This document shows, piece by piece, positions 24,811 through 36,144 of a stretch of 64,000 nt of DNA (position 1 is its first letter; each line of letters opens with the position of its first letter). Origin of the DNA: an uncultured Ellagibacter sp. (GTDB lineage: Bacteria > Actinomycetota > Coriobacteriia > Coriobacteriales > Eggerthellaceae). Below the pieces are notes generated by a model. It made no database searches. It saw nothing but the letters and a program-made list of their open reading frames with translations, and had not been told where the DNA came from. Location: contig NZ_CAKUBT010000006.1 in NCBI RefSeq assembly GCF_934643285.1, positions 1 through 64,000 of the forward strand, given 5' to 3'. A program made the translations under genes and the position numbers.

Positions 24811-26409
24811 ATGACGGATCAATTTAGCCGAGACCATTATCGGGACAGTCGGCAGCCTGGGGAAAATTCATCGAGAAGGCGAATTGACGCAAACCCGAAT
24901 CATCGCACCACCGGGAACGACGCCCGGCACGTCTCTTCGAACAGGCGCCCCGCTGACACCCGACAGCAAACAGGCGCCCATCAGCAGGGTGCCCCCAGAC
25001 CGCGGAGCGCATCGCAAGCTGGGCACGAGCCCGCGCCGCATCGCGCCCCCTCTCAGAACCCTCGCCAGCACATGCGCCAGGGTGCGCCTTCGCGCAATCA
25101 TGCCAGCTCATCGGCGAATCGACCCACTGCTCAGGGGAACGTGCGACCCGCGTCGTACAATCGCTCTCGCGCGCAGGCGAACCGGAACAACCCTGCCAAC
25201 GCCGCCGTCTACAACGATTACTCCCGCTACACCGAGCGCCGCTCGAAGCGCCCCGGTCCTGTTGCCATCGGCGTTATGGCGGTGCTCATCATCGCCATCG
25301 GCATCGGTGTGTTCTTCGTTTTGAACCCGCCCACTTTCGACATCACCGTAAACGGAGCGAAACACACCGTCTCCAACGGCACGACGATTGACAAGCTTAT
25401 CGACGACGGACTTGCCTCCCCGACGGCGGGCAACCTGCTCGCCGTTGACTCGAGCGTCATCACCGAGGGCGGCGGCGACCGCTTCGCCGCGACCATCAAC
25501 GGGAACGCCACCAACGACGGCTCGAAGAAGGTCAGGAAGGGAGACGCCGTCGAAATCCAAAACGGCGCCGACGTCACGGAGGATTACGATTCGTCCACCG
25601 AAGAAATTCCTTACGAGCGCGTCGAGGACAACAATTACTGGAACGGCTCGCTGCATGTGTACATCGACGGCCAGAACGGCGTGCGCACGACGAAAACCGG
25701 CAAGGTTTCCGGTAAAACCGTGACCGAGGACACAACTCCCGCAGTGAACGAGGAATACAAGATCTACACCGCGAACACCGGCGACGACAAGGTGATCGCA
25801 CTCACCTTCGACGACGGCCCTTGGAAGGACACGACGGCTGAGATCCTCGACGTCCTGAAGGAGAATGACGCGCACGCGACGTTCTTCACCATCGGCAAGC
25901 AAATCGCCGACCACTCTGATGTGGTGAAGCGCGCGCACGACGAGGGCCACGAAATCTGCACGCACACGTGGGACCACGCTGCTGGCAGCGGGCAGGGTGT
26001 GAACTTGACGTACATGACCGCCGACGAGCAGATTCAAGAAGTTGAGAAGGGCTTTCAGGCAATCAAGGACGTCATCGGCGAAGACCCCGTCCGCATCATG
26101 CGCGCGCCCGGTGGCAACTTCAAGGGCGATATCGTTTGGACGCTGCAACCCTACATCGATGCCGAGATCGGATGGAACGTTGACACCGAAGACTGGCGGC
26201 GCCCGGGAGCGGATACCATCGCGAGCCGCATCATGAAAGCGAAGCCGGGAAGCGTCATCCTCATGCACGACGGCGGCGGCGACCGCTCGCAAACCGTGGA
26301 AGCGCTGAAGAAAGCCCTTCCCCAGCTGAAGCAGGAGGGCTATCGCTTCGTCACGATAAGCGAGCTTCTGCAATACGACCCGCCCGCGGATTCGAGCGTG
26401 AGCAAGTAG
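24811..26409 (+). CDS. Membrane-anchored polysaccharide deacetylase
   Basis: A 532-residue type II membrane protein. Residues 1-148 are disordered, rich in Arg, Asn, Gln and Pro, and probably cytoplasmic. One membrane helix spans 150-171, then a small beta domain (about 175-260) and a NodB-type deacetylase domain from 325. The five NodB motifs are present: TFDDGP (332-337), HTWDH (385-389), RAPGG (431-435), DTEDW (458-462) and LMHDGG (484-489). It probably removes acetyl groups from peptidoglycan or a surface glycan, which would raise lysozyme resistance. The start at 24811 is favoured by an AAGGAG site 12 bases upstream. It has its own promoter and a strong terminator. Confidence 0.9.
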   Translation: MTDQFSRDHYRDSRQPGENSSRRRIDANPNHRTTGNDARHVSSNRRPADTRQQTGAHQQGAPRPRSASQAGHEPAPHRAPSQNPRQHMRQGAPSRNHASSSANRPTAQGNVRPASYNRSRAQANRNNPANAAVYNDYSRYTERRSKRPGPVAIGVMAVLIIAIGIGVFFVLNPPTFDITVNGAKHTVSNGTTIDKLIDDGLASPTAGNLLAVDSSVITEGGGDRFAATINGNATNDGSKKVRKGDAVEIQNGADVTEDYDSSTEEIPYERVEDNNYWNGSLHVYIDGQNGVRTTKTGKVSGKTVTEDTTPAVNEEYKIYTANTGDDKVIALTFDDGPWKDTTAEILDVLKENDAHATFFTIGKQIADHSDVVKRAHDEGHEICTHTWDHAAGSGQGVNLTYMTADEQIQEVEKGFQAIKDVIGEDPVRIMRAPGGNFKGDIVWTLQPYIDAEIGWNVDTEDWRRPGADTIASRIMKAKPGSVILMHDGGGDRSQTVEALKKALPQLKQEGYRFVTISELLQYDPPADSSVSK

Positions 26410-26494
26410 CGAGCCGCGAGATAGCAAGCGGCATGGTCTCTGGCTCCCTGAACAACAGGCAACGCGCAGAAGACAATTAGAACGGCGCGAAACC

Positions 26495-26537
26495 AAGGTG
26501 GCCATCTGGGAAAACTTCCAGATGGCCACCTTTTTTC
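26495..26537 (+). terminator. Strong terminator between deacetylase and recN
   Basis: A 15-bp stem (AAGGTGGCCATCTGG and its complement) with an 8-nt loop, followed by a run of Ts. It serves the plus-strand deacetylase and, with its upstream A run, possibly recN on the minus strand. Confidence 0.93.
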
Positions 26538-26641
26538 TTTAAGCCAGAGCCCGCGGGCGAAAGCATGCGAGAATGCTCGGGTGAATACGCGGGCCGATGC
26601 GGGAAGCGCGCCTGGCAGGCCTGCTTCCAACAGCGTTAGCG

Positions 26642-28303
26642 CTACTCGCCAGTAGCGTTATGCAGCATCTCGCGCGCGTGGGCAAGCGAGGTTTCCGTCA
26701 CATCGCCCGAGAGCATGCGTGCAATTTCGGACGCCCTCTCTTCCCCCGACACGACCGAGAGCGAGGTCTCGGGTACATCCCCTTGGGTCTTGCGCACGAC
26801 ATAGTGGACATCGGCGGCAACAGCAACCTGCGCCAGATGCGTGACCACGATCACCTGGTGAGTCTTTGCCAAATCGGCGAGAACGGAGGCAAGAGCCACC
26901 GCCGTCGCACCGCCGACACCAGCATCGACCTCGTCGAAGAGGAGCGTGTCGACGCTGTCCGCCTCGCCGAGCGCCACCTTGATGGAGAGCATCACGCGGC
27001 TGACCTCGCCACCCGACGCGATGCGCGCAAGCGGGCGGGCCTGCATGCCGCTTCCGGGACGAAACATAAATTCAACCTGATGGGGGCCTTCCTTCGTCCA
27101 CTTCTCACGCGGAAGCTCGCCCACTTCGCATTCCAGGGATGCGCTGCCCATTTCAAGGCGCGCCATCACCTTCGAAACAGCCTGGGCAAAGCGCGGCGCC
27201 ATCTTACGACGGGCCGCATCGAGCGCCGACGCCGCTTCGACAAGTTCCCGTTCTGCCGCCTCGAGGGCCCGAACTGCCGCCCGCTCCCGCTCCTCCGCAT
27301 CGTCGACGAGGGAGACCAGCTCCGCCGCCTCCTCGCGCGCAGCGATAACGTCTGAAAGCCGAGGACCGAACGCGCGAAGGAGCCCTTGAAGCGCCGCCAT
27401 GCGTTCCTGAGCCTCCTCAAGCGCGTCGCAGTCGAACTCGACCGAATCGCGATACGACAGCGCCTCGCGGGAGACGTCCTCGAGCACGTAGCTCGACTCG
27501 CGCAACGAGCTCGCCAGATCCGCAAGCGTCTTGTCGTACGCCGACACACCTTCGAGCGCGCTTGCCGCCGCATCGAGCGCATCGATGGCGCCCCCCTCGC
27601 CCGAAAGCGATTCGTAGGCACAGTTCGTTGCGGACACGAGCGATTCCGCGTTTTCCGCCTTCTCGAGACGCGCGGCAAGCTCCTCGTATTCCCCTTCGTC
27701 AGAAACGCCGACCGAGTCGATGCGCTGGAGCGTGAAGCGGGCCTCGTCGAGCCTCGCCGTCGACGCCTCACCAGCAGCTTTTACGCGCGAAAGCTCGTCA
27801 GCGGCGCGCTTCGCCGCTTCGAATGCCAAAAGGTAGTTGGCGTGAGCCTCGCTAATGGAATCCCTCGCCCAAGCGTCAAGCAGGGAAAGATGCGTTGCGG
27901 GGCGCATAAGGGCCTGGTGCTCATGTTGACTGCACAGATCGAGCGTCGGCGCGACGAGGCGGGCGATTTCCTTCGCACTTGCCATGTGGCCGTTGATCGA
28001 CGCACGGGAGCGGCCGTCAATGCTGACACGACGGCAAACAACCGCCTCGCCATCTTCGAGCTCTACCCCCTCGGGGATGTCGGCAATGCTGTCGAAGAAG
28101 AGACGGCCTTCGACCGATAGGCCGTCAGAACCTTCACGAACTGCGGTTTTGTCTGCACGCTCGCCAACAAGGAGCTTGCATGCCGAAAGGAGCGCCGTCT
28201 TTCCCGCCCCCGTTTCGCCGGTGATTGCAGTGAGCCCGCGAGAAGGGGAAAAGGACGCGTCCCGAATGAGCGCCACGTTACTGACATGGATTTCGTCGAT
28301 CAT
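26642..28303 (-). CDS. recN: DNA repair protein RecN
   Basis: A 553-residue SMC-like ATPase of normal RecN length. It has MIDEIHVSNVALIRDASF at the N-terminus, Walker A GETGAGKT, a central coiled-coil region, the IASGGEVSRVMLS signature and Walker B TLLFDEVDAGVGG. RecN holds broken DNA ends together during double-strand break repair. The start at 28303 has TAGGAG five bases upstream and gives the family-typical N-terminus; 55 extra codons upstream are spurious. It is a single gene on the minus strand, and dtd is divergent. Confidence 0.96.
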   Translation of the reverse strand: MIDEIHVSNVALIRDASFSPSRGLTAITGETGAGKTALLSACKLLVGERADKTAVREGSDGLSVEGRLFFDSIADIPEGVELEDGEAVVCRRVSIDGRSRASINGHMASAKEIARLVAPTLDLCSQHEHQALMRPATHLSLLDAWARDSISEAHANYLLAFEAAKRAADELSRVKAAGEASTARLDEARFTLQRIDSVGVSDEGEYEELAARLEKAENAESLVSATNCAYESLSGEGGAIDALDAAASALEGVSAYDKTLADLASSLRESSYVLEDVSREALSYRDSVEFDCDALEEAQERMAALQGLLRAFGPRLSDVIAAREEAAELVSLVDDAEERERAAVRALEAAERELVEAASALDAARRKMAPRFAQAVSKVMARLEMGSASLECEVGELPREKWTKEGPHQVEFMFRPGSGMQARPLARIASGGEVSRVMLSIKVALGEADSVDTLLFDEVDAGVGGATAVALASVLADLAKTHQVIVVTHLAQVAVAADVHYVVRKTQGDVPETSLSVVSGEERASEIARMLSGDVTETSLAHAREMLHNATGE

Positions 28304-28585
28304 CGCATCTCCTATCTTTCCCGAACTTGCCCTGCACTGTGCAACGCGGTGCCGAGGCAGCTTCCCGCACGCCGCGACGCCTCGCACCTCGACGCCTGAG
28401 GCGACTTCCTCAAATCCCAGCGCAGGGCACTGCGGCCTAACGGCCGAGCCTCGTCTTTCTTGCCGCACAGTATACCCTATGATTCGTCATCTTTTTCGAA
28501 CAAATGTTTCCGTTTTTCAAAGATGCTAAAGAAGGCATGTCGTAGTACACTTTCACTCATTGCCCGCGAATCCAAAGGAGCATCC

Positions 28586-29032
28586 ATGCGCGCCCTTATC
28601 CAACGAGTCACCCATGCCCAGGTCGATATCGACGGGAAAACCGTCGGGTCTATCGGCACCGGGTTGCTCATCCTGCTCGGCGTCGGCACGAACGACACCG
28701 AAGCGCAGGTCGACAAGCTGTGGGGCAAAATCTCGAAGATGCGCATCTTTGAAGACGAGGCGGGCAAGACGAACCTTTCGCTCGCCGATGTGTCGGGCGA
28801 GGTGCTCGTCGTTTCCCAATTCACCCTTTACGCTAGCTGCAAGAAGGGGAATCGCCCCTCCTTCGCCGACGCAGGCGCGCCCACCGAAGCGAAACGCCTC
28901 TACGAGCTGTTCGTCTCCCAGGCGCGCAAGGACGTACCTCGCGTCGAGACGGGCGAGTTCGCCGCGATGATGGAGGTATCGCTAGTTAACGACGGGCCCT
29001 TCACCATCTGGCTCGACACCGACGAGCTCTAA
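28586..29032 (+). CDS. dtd: D-aminoacyl-tRNA deacylase
   Basis: A 148-residue DTD enzyme of standard length that frees D-amino acids from mischarged tRNAs. Signature motifs are MRALIQRVTHAQV at the start, SQFTLYA (chirality-checking SQ motif, near residue 78) and NDGPFT (GP motif, near 138). The ATG at 28586 has AAAGGAG seven bases upstream; the in-frame extension upstream lacks a ribosome site. It stands alone between divergent recN and the convergent uvrB. Confidence 0.96.
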   Translation: MRALIQRVTHAQVDIDGKTVGSIGTGLLILLGVGTNDTEAQVDKLWGKISKMRIFEDEAGKTNLSLADVSGEVLVVSQFTLYASCKKGNRPSFADAGAPTEAKRLYELFVSQARKDVPRVETGEFAAMMEVSLVNDGPFTIWLDTDEL

Positions 29033-29192
29033 GCAAGGGAATCCGTCGCCTGCCAACGCACGCCGAGTCCGCCCATCGTTACCAGAACGCACACTGCCAA
29101 CACGATATCGCGCTTGAGAGCCTGCGGCCATCCGCAGCGCTTCGACAAGGCGCGCATCGCCCAACTGCCGTCCCTCGCAGCCCGCCGCGCGC

Positions 29193-31343
<2,151 letters not shown>

Positions 31344-31402
31344 CAGAGCACCACGTCCTTCACCAAGAGGAGGCAGCTAACAAGCCCCCCACGCCCGGCG
31401 CC

Positions 31403-31441
31403 AAATAAAAACTAGCCTTCCCCTGTTTCGGGAAGGCTAGT
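31403..31441 (-). terminator. Intrinsic terminator of coaE
   Basis: On the minus strand, ACTAGCCTTCCC and GGGAAGGCTAGT form a 12-bp stem followed by TTTTATTT. Confidence 0.92.
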
Positions 31442-31478
31442 CTATCACAGAATCATTACTAGAACAAGTGTTCGAACT

Positions 31479-32078
31479 CTAAATCGTCTTCTCGTACTCT
31501 TTCCACCACTTCAGCATCTTGTCGTGCAGCACCTCCGGCGTGCTATCGTTGCTGAAGACGACGTCTGCGGCCTCGATGCGGTCGGCATCCGTGATCTGGC
31601 GGGCGATGCGGCGACGCACGTCAATCTCGGAGAATCCCGAAGCCACCGCACGTTCAACGCGCAGCTCGAGCGGCGCGATGATGGCGATCACCACGTCGGC
31701 GCAATAGGCAAGCGAGCCTTGGCGGTTCTTGAACACCGACTGCTCGACCACGACGGCCTTGTTCCCCTGGCGTTCGAACTCGTCGATGCGGTCGGAGAAC
31801 AACTCCTCGATGCGAGGAAGCGTGATGCGGTTGAGCTTGCGCGTTTCCGCCGGCGACGCGAACGCCTTCGCCGCAAGCTTCTTGCGATCGATTGCCCCGT
31901 CTTCGCCGAAGACATCGTCTCCGAAGGTTTCGCGAATCTCATCCTTCACCGTATCCCAAGCGAGCACCTCATGCCCGACGTGATCTAAATCGATATAAGG
32001 AAGCCCCTGTTCAACGAGGGCTTTTCTCGCTGTAGACTTGCCAGCGCCCATCCCGCCGATGATGAACAGCTTTTTCAT
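31479..32078 (-). CDS. coaE: Dephospho-CoA kinase
   Basis: A 199-residue P-loop kinase carrying out the last step of coenzyme A synthesis. It has the P loop IIGGMGAGKSTARK at residues 6-19 and the acidic DLDHVGHEV motif that precedes the catalytic Asp region. Length fits the family. The ATG at 32078 has GAGGAGG upstream. It lies 180 bases downstream of rpsA, with rpsA's terminator between, and ends in its own terminator. Confidence 0.95.
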   Translation of the reverse strand: MKKLFIIGGMGAGKSTARKALVEQGLPYIDLDHVGHEVLAWDTVKDEIRETFGDDVFGEDGAIDRKKLAAKAFASPAETRKLNRITLPRIEELFSDRIDEFERQGNKAVVVEQSVFKNRQGSLAYCADVVIAIIAPLELRVERAVASGFSEIDVRRRIARQITDADRIEAADVVFSNDSTPEVLHDKMLKWWKEYEKTI

Positions 32079-32200
32079 GACCTGCCTCCTCGTCCGTTTG
32101 ACACCTTCTTCGTACCATAATACACGTATTGGCGCCTCATGGGGCGAAGGCGAAACGACACAATAGGCAAGATAGCCATCGAAATTACCCGCCCCTTTAG

Positions 32201-32235
32201 AAAAAAGGAACCCGCCAGATAACGGGTTCCTTTTA
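32201..32235 (-). terminator. Intrinsic terminator of rpsA
   Basis: AAGGAACCCG and CGGGTTCCTT form a 10-bp stem with an 8-nt loop; the minus strand continues with TTTTTTCT. Confidence 0.92.
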
Positions 32236-32258
32236 CGTTCGCGCTATGCGAGTTGGAG

Positions 32259-33464
32259 CTATTCGGCGTCCTGCTCCTCGGCGGGCTTTTCAGCCTTCTT
32301 CTCACGCTTCTTGGCCGGCTTCTCCTCGACCTGGACGGACTCGTCCACTTCGATCTCGTAGCCGAGTTCCTCAGCGGCAGCCTTCATGGACAGGGAGATG
32401 CGACGACGCTCGGGGCTAATCTCCATGACCTTCACCTTGACGTCCTGGCCAGGCTTGACGACCTGCGCCGGGGTGTCGATGTGGCGCATAGCCATCTCGG
32501 AAATGTGCACCAGGCCCTCGATGCCGTTGCCGAGCTCGATGAACGCGCCGAACGGAACGATCTTGGTGACCTTGCCGTCGACGATGGAGCCGACCGGGTA
32601 CTCCTCGACGAGCTTGACCCAGGGATCTTCCGTGGTCTGCTTGAGACCGAGGGAGATGCGCTCGCGCTGCAGATCGACGTCGAGAACCTCGACCTCAACC
32701 TCGTCGCCAACCTTGACGACCTCGGACGGATGGTTGACATGGTTCCAGGAGAGCTCGGAGATGTGAACCAGACCGTCGATACCGCCGAGATCGACGAAGG
32801 CGCCGAAGTCGACGATGGAGGAAACGGTGCCCTTGAGACGCATGCCCTTGGAAAGCTTAGACAGGATCTCGGCGCGCTCATTCTTGCGGCCTTCCTCAAG
32901 CAGCACGCGGCGGGAAAGCACGACGTTGTTGCGGTTGCGGTCCATCTCGATGACGCGGGCTTCGATCTCGGTGCCCAGGTACATGTCGAGATCCTTCACG
33001 CGGCGAAGGTCCACGAGGGATGCGGGCAAAAAGCCGCGAAGGCCGATGTCGAGGATGAGGCCGCCCTTGACGACTTCGATGACCTCGCCGGTGACCGTCT
33101 CGCCGGCCTTGAACTTCTCTTCGACGCTGATCCAGGCGCGCTCGTACTCGGCACGCTTCTTGGAGAGGATCAGACGACCGTCCTTGTCTTCCTTCTGGAG
33201 AACGAGAGCCTCGATCTTGTCGCCAAGGTTGACGATCTCAGACGGATCGGCATCCTTGCGGATGGAGAGCTCGCGAACGGGGATAACGCCCTCGCTCTTG
33301 AATCCGATGTCGACGAGCACCTCGTCGTGCTCAATCTTCACCACGGTGCCGTCGACGAGATCGCCCTCATCGAAGTCGGTCAGCGTGCCATCGATCATCT
33401 TGTTCATTTCCTCGTCGGAAATGTCGGTGAAGTCGATGACGGAAGTGTTCTTAATTTCGGTCAA
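32259..33464 (-). CDS. rpsA: 30S ribosomal protein S1
   Basis: A 401-residue S1 with four OB-fold S1 repeats (starting near residues 35, 120, 205 and 290) and a Lys/Glu-rich acidic-basic tail. The four-domain form is usual in actinobacteria, versus six in E. coli. The repeats hold the typical GVIPVREL, GFLPASLV, DGLVHISEL and EGLVHISEM loops. S1 helps mRNA bind the small subunit. I place the start at a TTG (33464) because CGAAAGGGGTCC precedes it at good spacing; the in-frame ATG at 33509 (MAKGPRNLK) lacks a ribosome site. Either is possible. Confidence 0.95.
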   Translation of the reverse strand: MTEIKNTSVIDFTDISDEEMNKMIDGTLTDFDEGDLVDGTVVKIEHDEVLVDIGFKSEGVIPVRELSIRKDADPSEIVNLGDKIEALVLQKEDKDGRLILSKKRAEYERAWISVEEKFKAGETVTGEVIEVVKGGLILDIGLRGFLPASLVDLRRVKDLDMYLGTEIEARVIEMDRNRNNVVLSRRVLLEEGRKNERAEILSKLSKGMRLKGTVSSIVDFGAFVDLGGIDGLVHISELSWNHVNHPSEVVKVGDEVEVEVLDVDLQRERISLGLKQTTEDPWVKLVEEYPVGSIVDGKVTKIVPFGAFIELGNGIEGLVHISEMAMRHIDTPAQVVKPGQDVKVKVMEISPERRRISLSMKAAAEELGYEIEVDESVQVEEKPAKKREKKAEKPAEEQDAE

Positions 33465-33643
33465 AACGGACCCCTTTCGAACCTTCAAATTCCGGGGACC
33501 CTTCGCCATGATTGATTGCTTACGTGTAAACCATGTTCGTACGTAGTAGAAACCGACCTGCCCGAAGGCTGCCGGCCGCGCAAAAAACATGTCTCGGGGG
33601 CCAACATTACTTACCGCCTATGGGTTTTCCCATAAGCTTGGCT

Positions 33644-33649
33644 AGTATA
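33644..33649 (-). promoter_or_regulatory. -10 box of rpsA
   Basis: TATACT on the minus strand, about 180 bases ahead of the rpsA start and just past the MFS-gene terminator. No clear -35 box. The leader between holds no gene. Confidence 0.45.
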
Positions 33650-33701
33650 CCACGGGCCGGCACGCCTCGGCGAAACGAAATTGCAAGGCTCGCGAATGCA
33701 C

Positions 33702-33746
33702 AAAAAGAGCCGACAACCGCACGCTCGGTGCTGCTGCCGGCTCTTA
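33702..33746 (-). terminator. Terminator of the dehydroxylase-like/MFS operon
   Basis: On the minus strand, AAGAGCCGGCAGC pairs imperfectly with GGTTGTCGGCTCTT and is followed by TTTTG. Confidence 0.85.
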
Positions 33747-33829
33747 AAGCCTTGGCATCGAAACCGACCCGCCCTCAAGCTCGAGCGCTGCGTCGGGCAG
33801 CGCGGAAGCCCGATTCCGAGGTCGTTTTC

Positions 33830-35137
33830 TTACGCCTCCTTCTTGCGAAGGCGCGGGAAGGTGAACGCGATGACCGCCGCGATGAGCATCGTCACGCCGA
33901 CGATGCCGAAGGAGTTGCCCACAACGCCCGTCGCGTCGATGAGCATACCGGCAAGCCACGGGCCGAGGTAGCGGCCGACAACGTTGACCGTGCCGATGAA
34001 GCCCGTGCCCGTCGCACGGATGTCGTCGGTGTAGTACTCGCCCGCCGTGGTCATGATAACCGTGATGACGCTCGTCGTCGCAGAGATGATCGCGACGAAG
34101 ATCCAGCAGATCATAAGCGAGGGCGAAGGCGTGTTCGTCAGGTAGAAGAAGTAAGCCAGGCCGAAGATGCCGGAGAGCGCGACCACTGCGGCGATGACGT
34201 TCTTGCGCTCGACATGGTCGGAGAGCGTGCCCAGAATAAGCTCGCAGATGATGGTCAGGATGCCGCCCCAGGTGATGGCGAGCGACGCGGAGGCCAAATC
34301 GAAGCCGGCGGACTGGATGGAAGCCACGTAGTACTGGGTCGCCGCCATGTAGCCAATCTGATAGACGATGTAGAAGATACCGAAGTGCCAGGAAATCGGC
34401 ATCTTGAGCACGCGCTTGAGCGCCTCGCCTGCGCCGACCTTGCCCGACTTCTGCTCCTCAAGCTTCGGCGCGGGAGCCGCCTGCGTGCCTGCAGGAGCGC
34501 CGTAGGGTGCAAGACCCTTCTCCTCGGGTCCTTCGCGGAAGAACATCGCCACGAAGACCGTGATCACGGCGAACACGATGCCGAAGATCACGTAGGTCCA
34601 CTGCCAGCCCATCGCACCGATGATAAGCGGTGCAATGATGCCTAAGATGATCGCCGAGAAGTTCGCGCCCGGCGTAATGAGGCTCATGCCGAAGCCGCGG
34701 CGGTGCGGGGCGAACCAGCGGGAAACAATCTTCGGCAGAATGGCCATAAGCAGGCCAGCCGTGCCGACGCCCGCGATAGCCCAGGTGCCGATTGCGACCG
34801 GCAACCCGTACTGGGCGAAGAAGCCGAACAGCAGCGCGCCGACGGAGGCGAGTCCGCAGGCGATGGTCATCGCCCAACGGGTGCCGATCTTGTCGCCGAG
34901 CATGCCCCATACGATGGACAAGCCTGCGTAGAAAATCATGAACACCGAGGTGATAAGGCCGACATCAGCGTAGCTCACACCGAGCGTCTGGCGGATCGGC
35001 TCGAGCGCGACCGCAGGAAGTCGCTGGCAGCTCAAGACGATGGCCTGCGTCAAGAAGCCACCAAGGCAGATGATGAATGCGTAATGGAGGCCGTTCCCCT
35101 TTTTCGAGGGGGCGGTATCTTCAATGGTTTGAAGCAT
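33830..35137 (-). CDS. MFS permease (OFA / oxalate-formate antiporter-like)
   Basis: A 435-residue major facilitator with twelve hydrophobic segments and a charged central loop near residues 205-235. The GMLGDKIGTRWAM motif (about 78-90) is the conserved loop 2-3 signature, and RRGFGMSLITPGANF in helices 4-5 is reminiscent of OFA-family carriers. It is the last gene of the molybdoenzyme operon, 65 bases after the unknown protein gene. It probably imports the enzyme's substrate or exchanges substrate for product; an aromatic acid is a reasonable guess from context. Confidence 0.87.
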   Translation of the reverse strand: MLQTIEDTAPSKKGNGLHYAFIICLGGFLTQAIVLSCQRLPAVALEPIRQTLGVSYADVGLITSVFMIFYAGLSIVWGMLGDKIGTRWAMTIACGLASVGALLFGFFAQYGLPVAIGTWAIAGVGTAGLLMAILPKIVSRWFAPHRRGFGMSLITPGANFSAIILGIIAPLIIGAMGWQWTYVIFGIVFAVITVFVAMFFREGPEEKGLAPYGAPAGTQAAPAPKLEEQKSGKVGAGEALKRVLKMPISWHFGIFYIVYQIGYMAATQYYVASIQSAGFDLASASLAITWGGILTIICELILGTLSDHVERKNVIAAVVALSGIFGLAYFFYLTNTPSPSLMICWIFVAIISATTSVITVIMTTAGEYYTDDIRATGTGFIGTVNVVGRYLGPWLAGMLIDATGVVGNSFGIVGVTMLIAAVIAFTFPRLRKKEA

Positions 35138-35202
35138 TGCCGCTTCCTTTCTGAGATAACAATCGGATCGGATCGTTGCGATCGACCGGCGAAAGCGTCC
35201 CC

Positions 35203-35670
35203 TTATGACGCGCTACCGCCGAGCGAGCGCAGTTTCGTGAAAATAAGTCCCCTTTTCGCCCTCCTCCTTTCCTTTTTCATCTCGAGATACGACGCCTTCT
35301 TCTCCGTCGCCTCTTCGTTGAATCTCGCATGCGCCTCGCCTCCGACCTCGGCTTCGAGCTCGGCCGCCCGGGCAAGCTTCTCCTCGTCCTCAATGAGGGA
35401 AGCCGCCTTCTTCTTGCGGTCGACGGGCACGTATATGTCAACCCCGTAGTTCTTGTCTTTGCTCATGGGGATTGCCATCGCTGCAATGGGGTGGTTCATC
35501 TTCGTAGTTCCGCGGTCGATGCCGTAAAGTGGGATTCCCGCTTCGCGAAACAGGTACGCCATCCCGTCGTATTGCCAGGTCATCTTGATGTTTGTGAGAA
35601 ATGCCCAGGTGGTTTTCTCGAACTCGGCAAGGTCGACCATGGTGGTGAACCCTTGTCTTTTCTGAGGCAT
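35203..35670 (-). CDS. Unknown protein in the molybdoenzyme operon
   Basis: A 155-residue cytoplasmic protein that I do not recognise. The start at 35670 has an excellent GAAGGAGG site. The first 90 residues look globular (MVDLAEFEKTTWAFLT, a GIPLYGIDRG loop, MNHPIAAMAIPMSKD); the last 60 are highly charged and helical, with runs of Lys, Arg and Glu. No Cys cluster, signal or membrane segment is seen. It sits between the small ferredoxin and the MFS permease of the dehydroxylase-like operon, 129 bases after the ferredoxin gene. It could be a maturation chaperone or an accessory subunit; nothing in the sequence decides this. Confidence 0.75.
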   Translation of the reverse strand: MPQKRQGFTTMVDLAEFEKTTWAFLTNIKMTWQYDGMAYLFREAGIPLYGIDRGTTKMNHPIAAMAIPMSKDKNYGVDIYVPVDRKKKAASLIEDEEKLARAAELEAEVGGEAHARFNEEATEKKASYLEMKKERRRAKRGLIFTKLRSLGGSAS

Positions 35671-35799
35671 AGAACCTCCTTCACGTCGCAAGGCGCGTCA
35701 TATGAGGGTGATGGGTTTTGCTGTTTGGGGAGTGCGCGGTCCGTCTAAGCGAGGGAAACGGACCGCGCATGTGAGGGATGGATGGTTTCCTTACGATGC

Positions 35800-36132
35800 C
35801 TAAGGCATGAAGCAGCACACCTTGTGCTCGCCGAGGTCGGCCATGCGCTTCGAGACGTCCTCGACGGGCACGACCTCGATGCATTTCGCCAGGCAGTGCA
35901 ACTCGCACAGCGGCACCTTGCCCGCTTCGCGGCGCTCGGCGCACAAATCGCACGCCCGGGACGGCACGGGAACGTAGTCCCATTCCCACTTGCCGCCGAT
36001 CTTGTTCGGGCCGATCTGCTCGACCTTCATGCCCCACTCTTCAGCGCCAAGGCCTTTTTCCTTCGCGCAGGAGACGACGCAGGATTCGCATCCGGTGCAG
36101 TACTTGTAATCGATGATCATCGCATGTTGCAT
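35800..36132 (-). CDS. Small two-cluster ferredoxin partner of the molybdoenzyme
   Basis: A 110-residue ferredoxin-like protein. CTGCESCVVSC near residues 12-22 is a classic 4Fe-4S motif; further cysteines come from CDLC (near 64-67), CELHCLAKC (near 79-87) and the terminal HKVCC, enough for a second cluster. It presumably passes electrons to the catalytic subunit encoded just upstream. The ATG at 36132 is preferred (GGGGG ribosome site), although a GTG three codons earlier is open. The gap to the catalytic gene is only about 12 bases, so the two form a tight pair. No NrfD-type anchor follows, so the pair is probably soluble. Confidence 0.85.
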   Translation of the reverse strand: MQHAMIIDYKYCTGCESCVVSCAKEKGLGAEEWGMKVEQIGPNKIGGKWEWDYVPVPSRACDLCAERREAGKVPLCELHCLAKCIEVVPVEDVSKRMADLGEHKVCCFMP

Positions 36133-36144
36133 GTCGCACACCCC

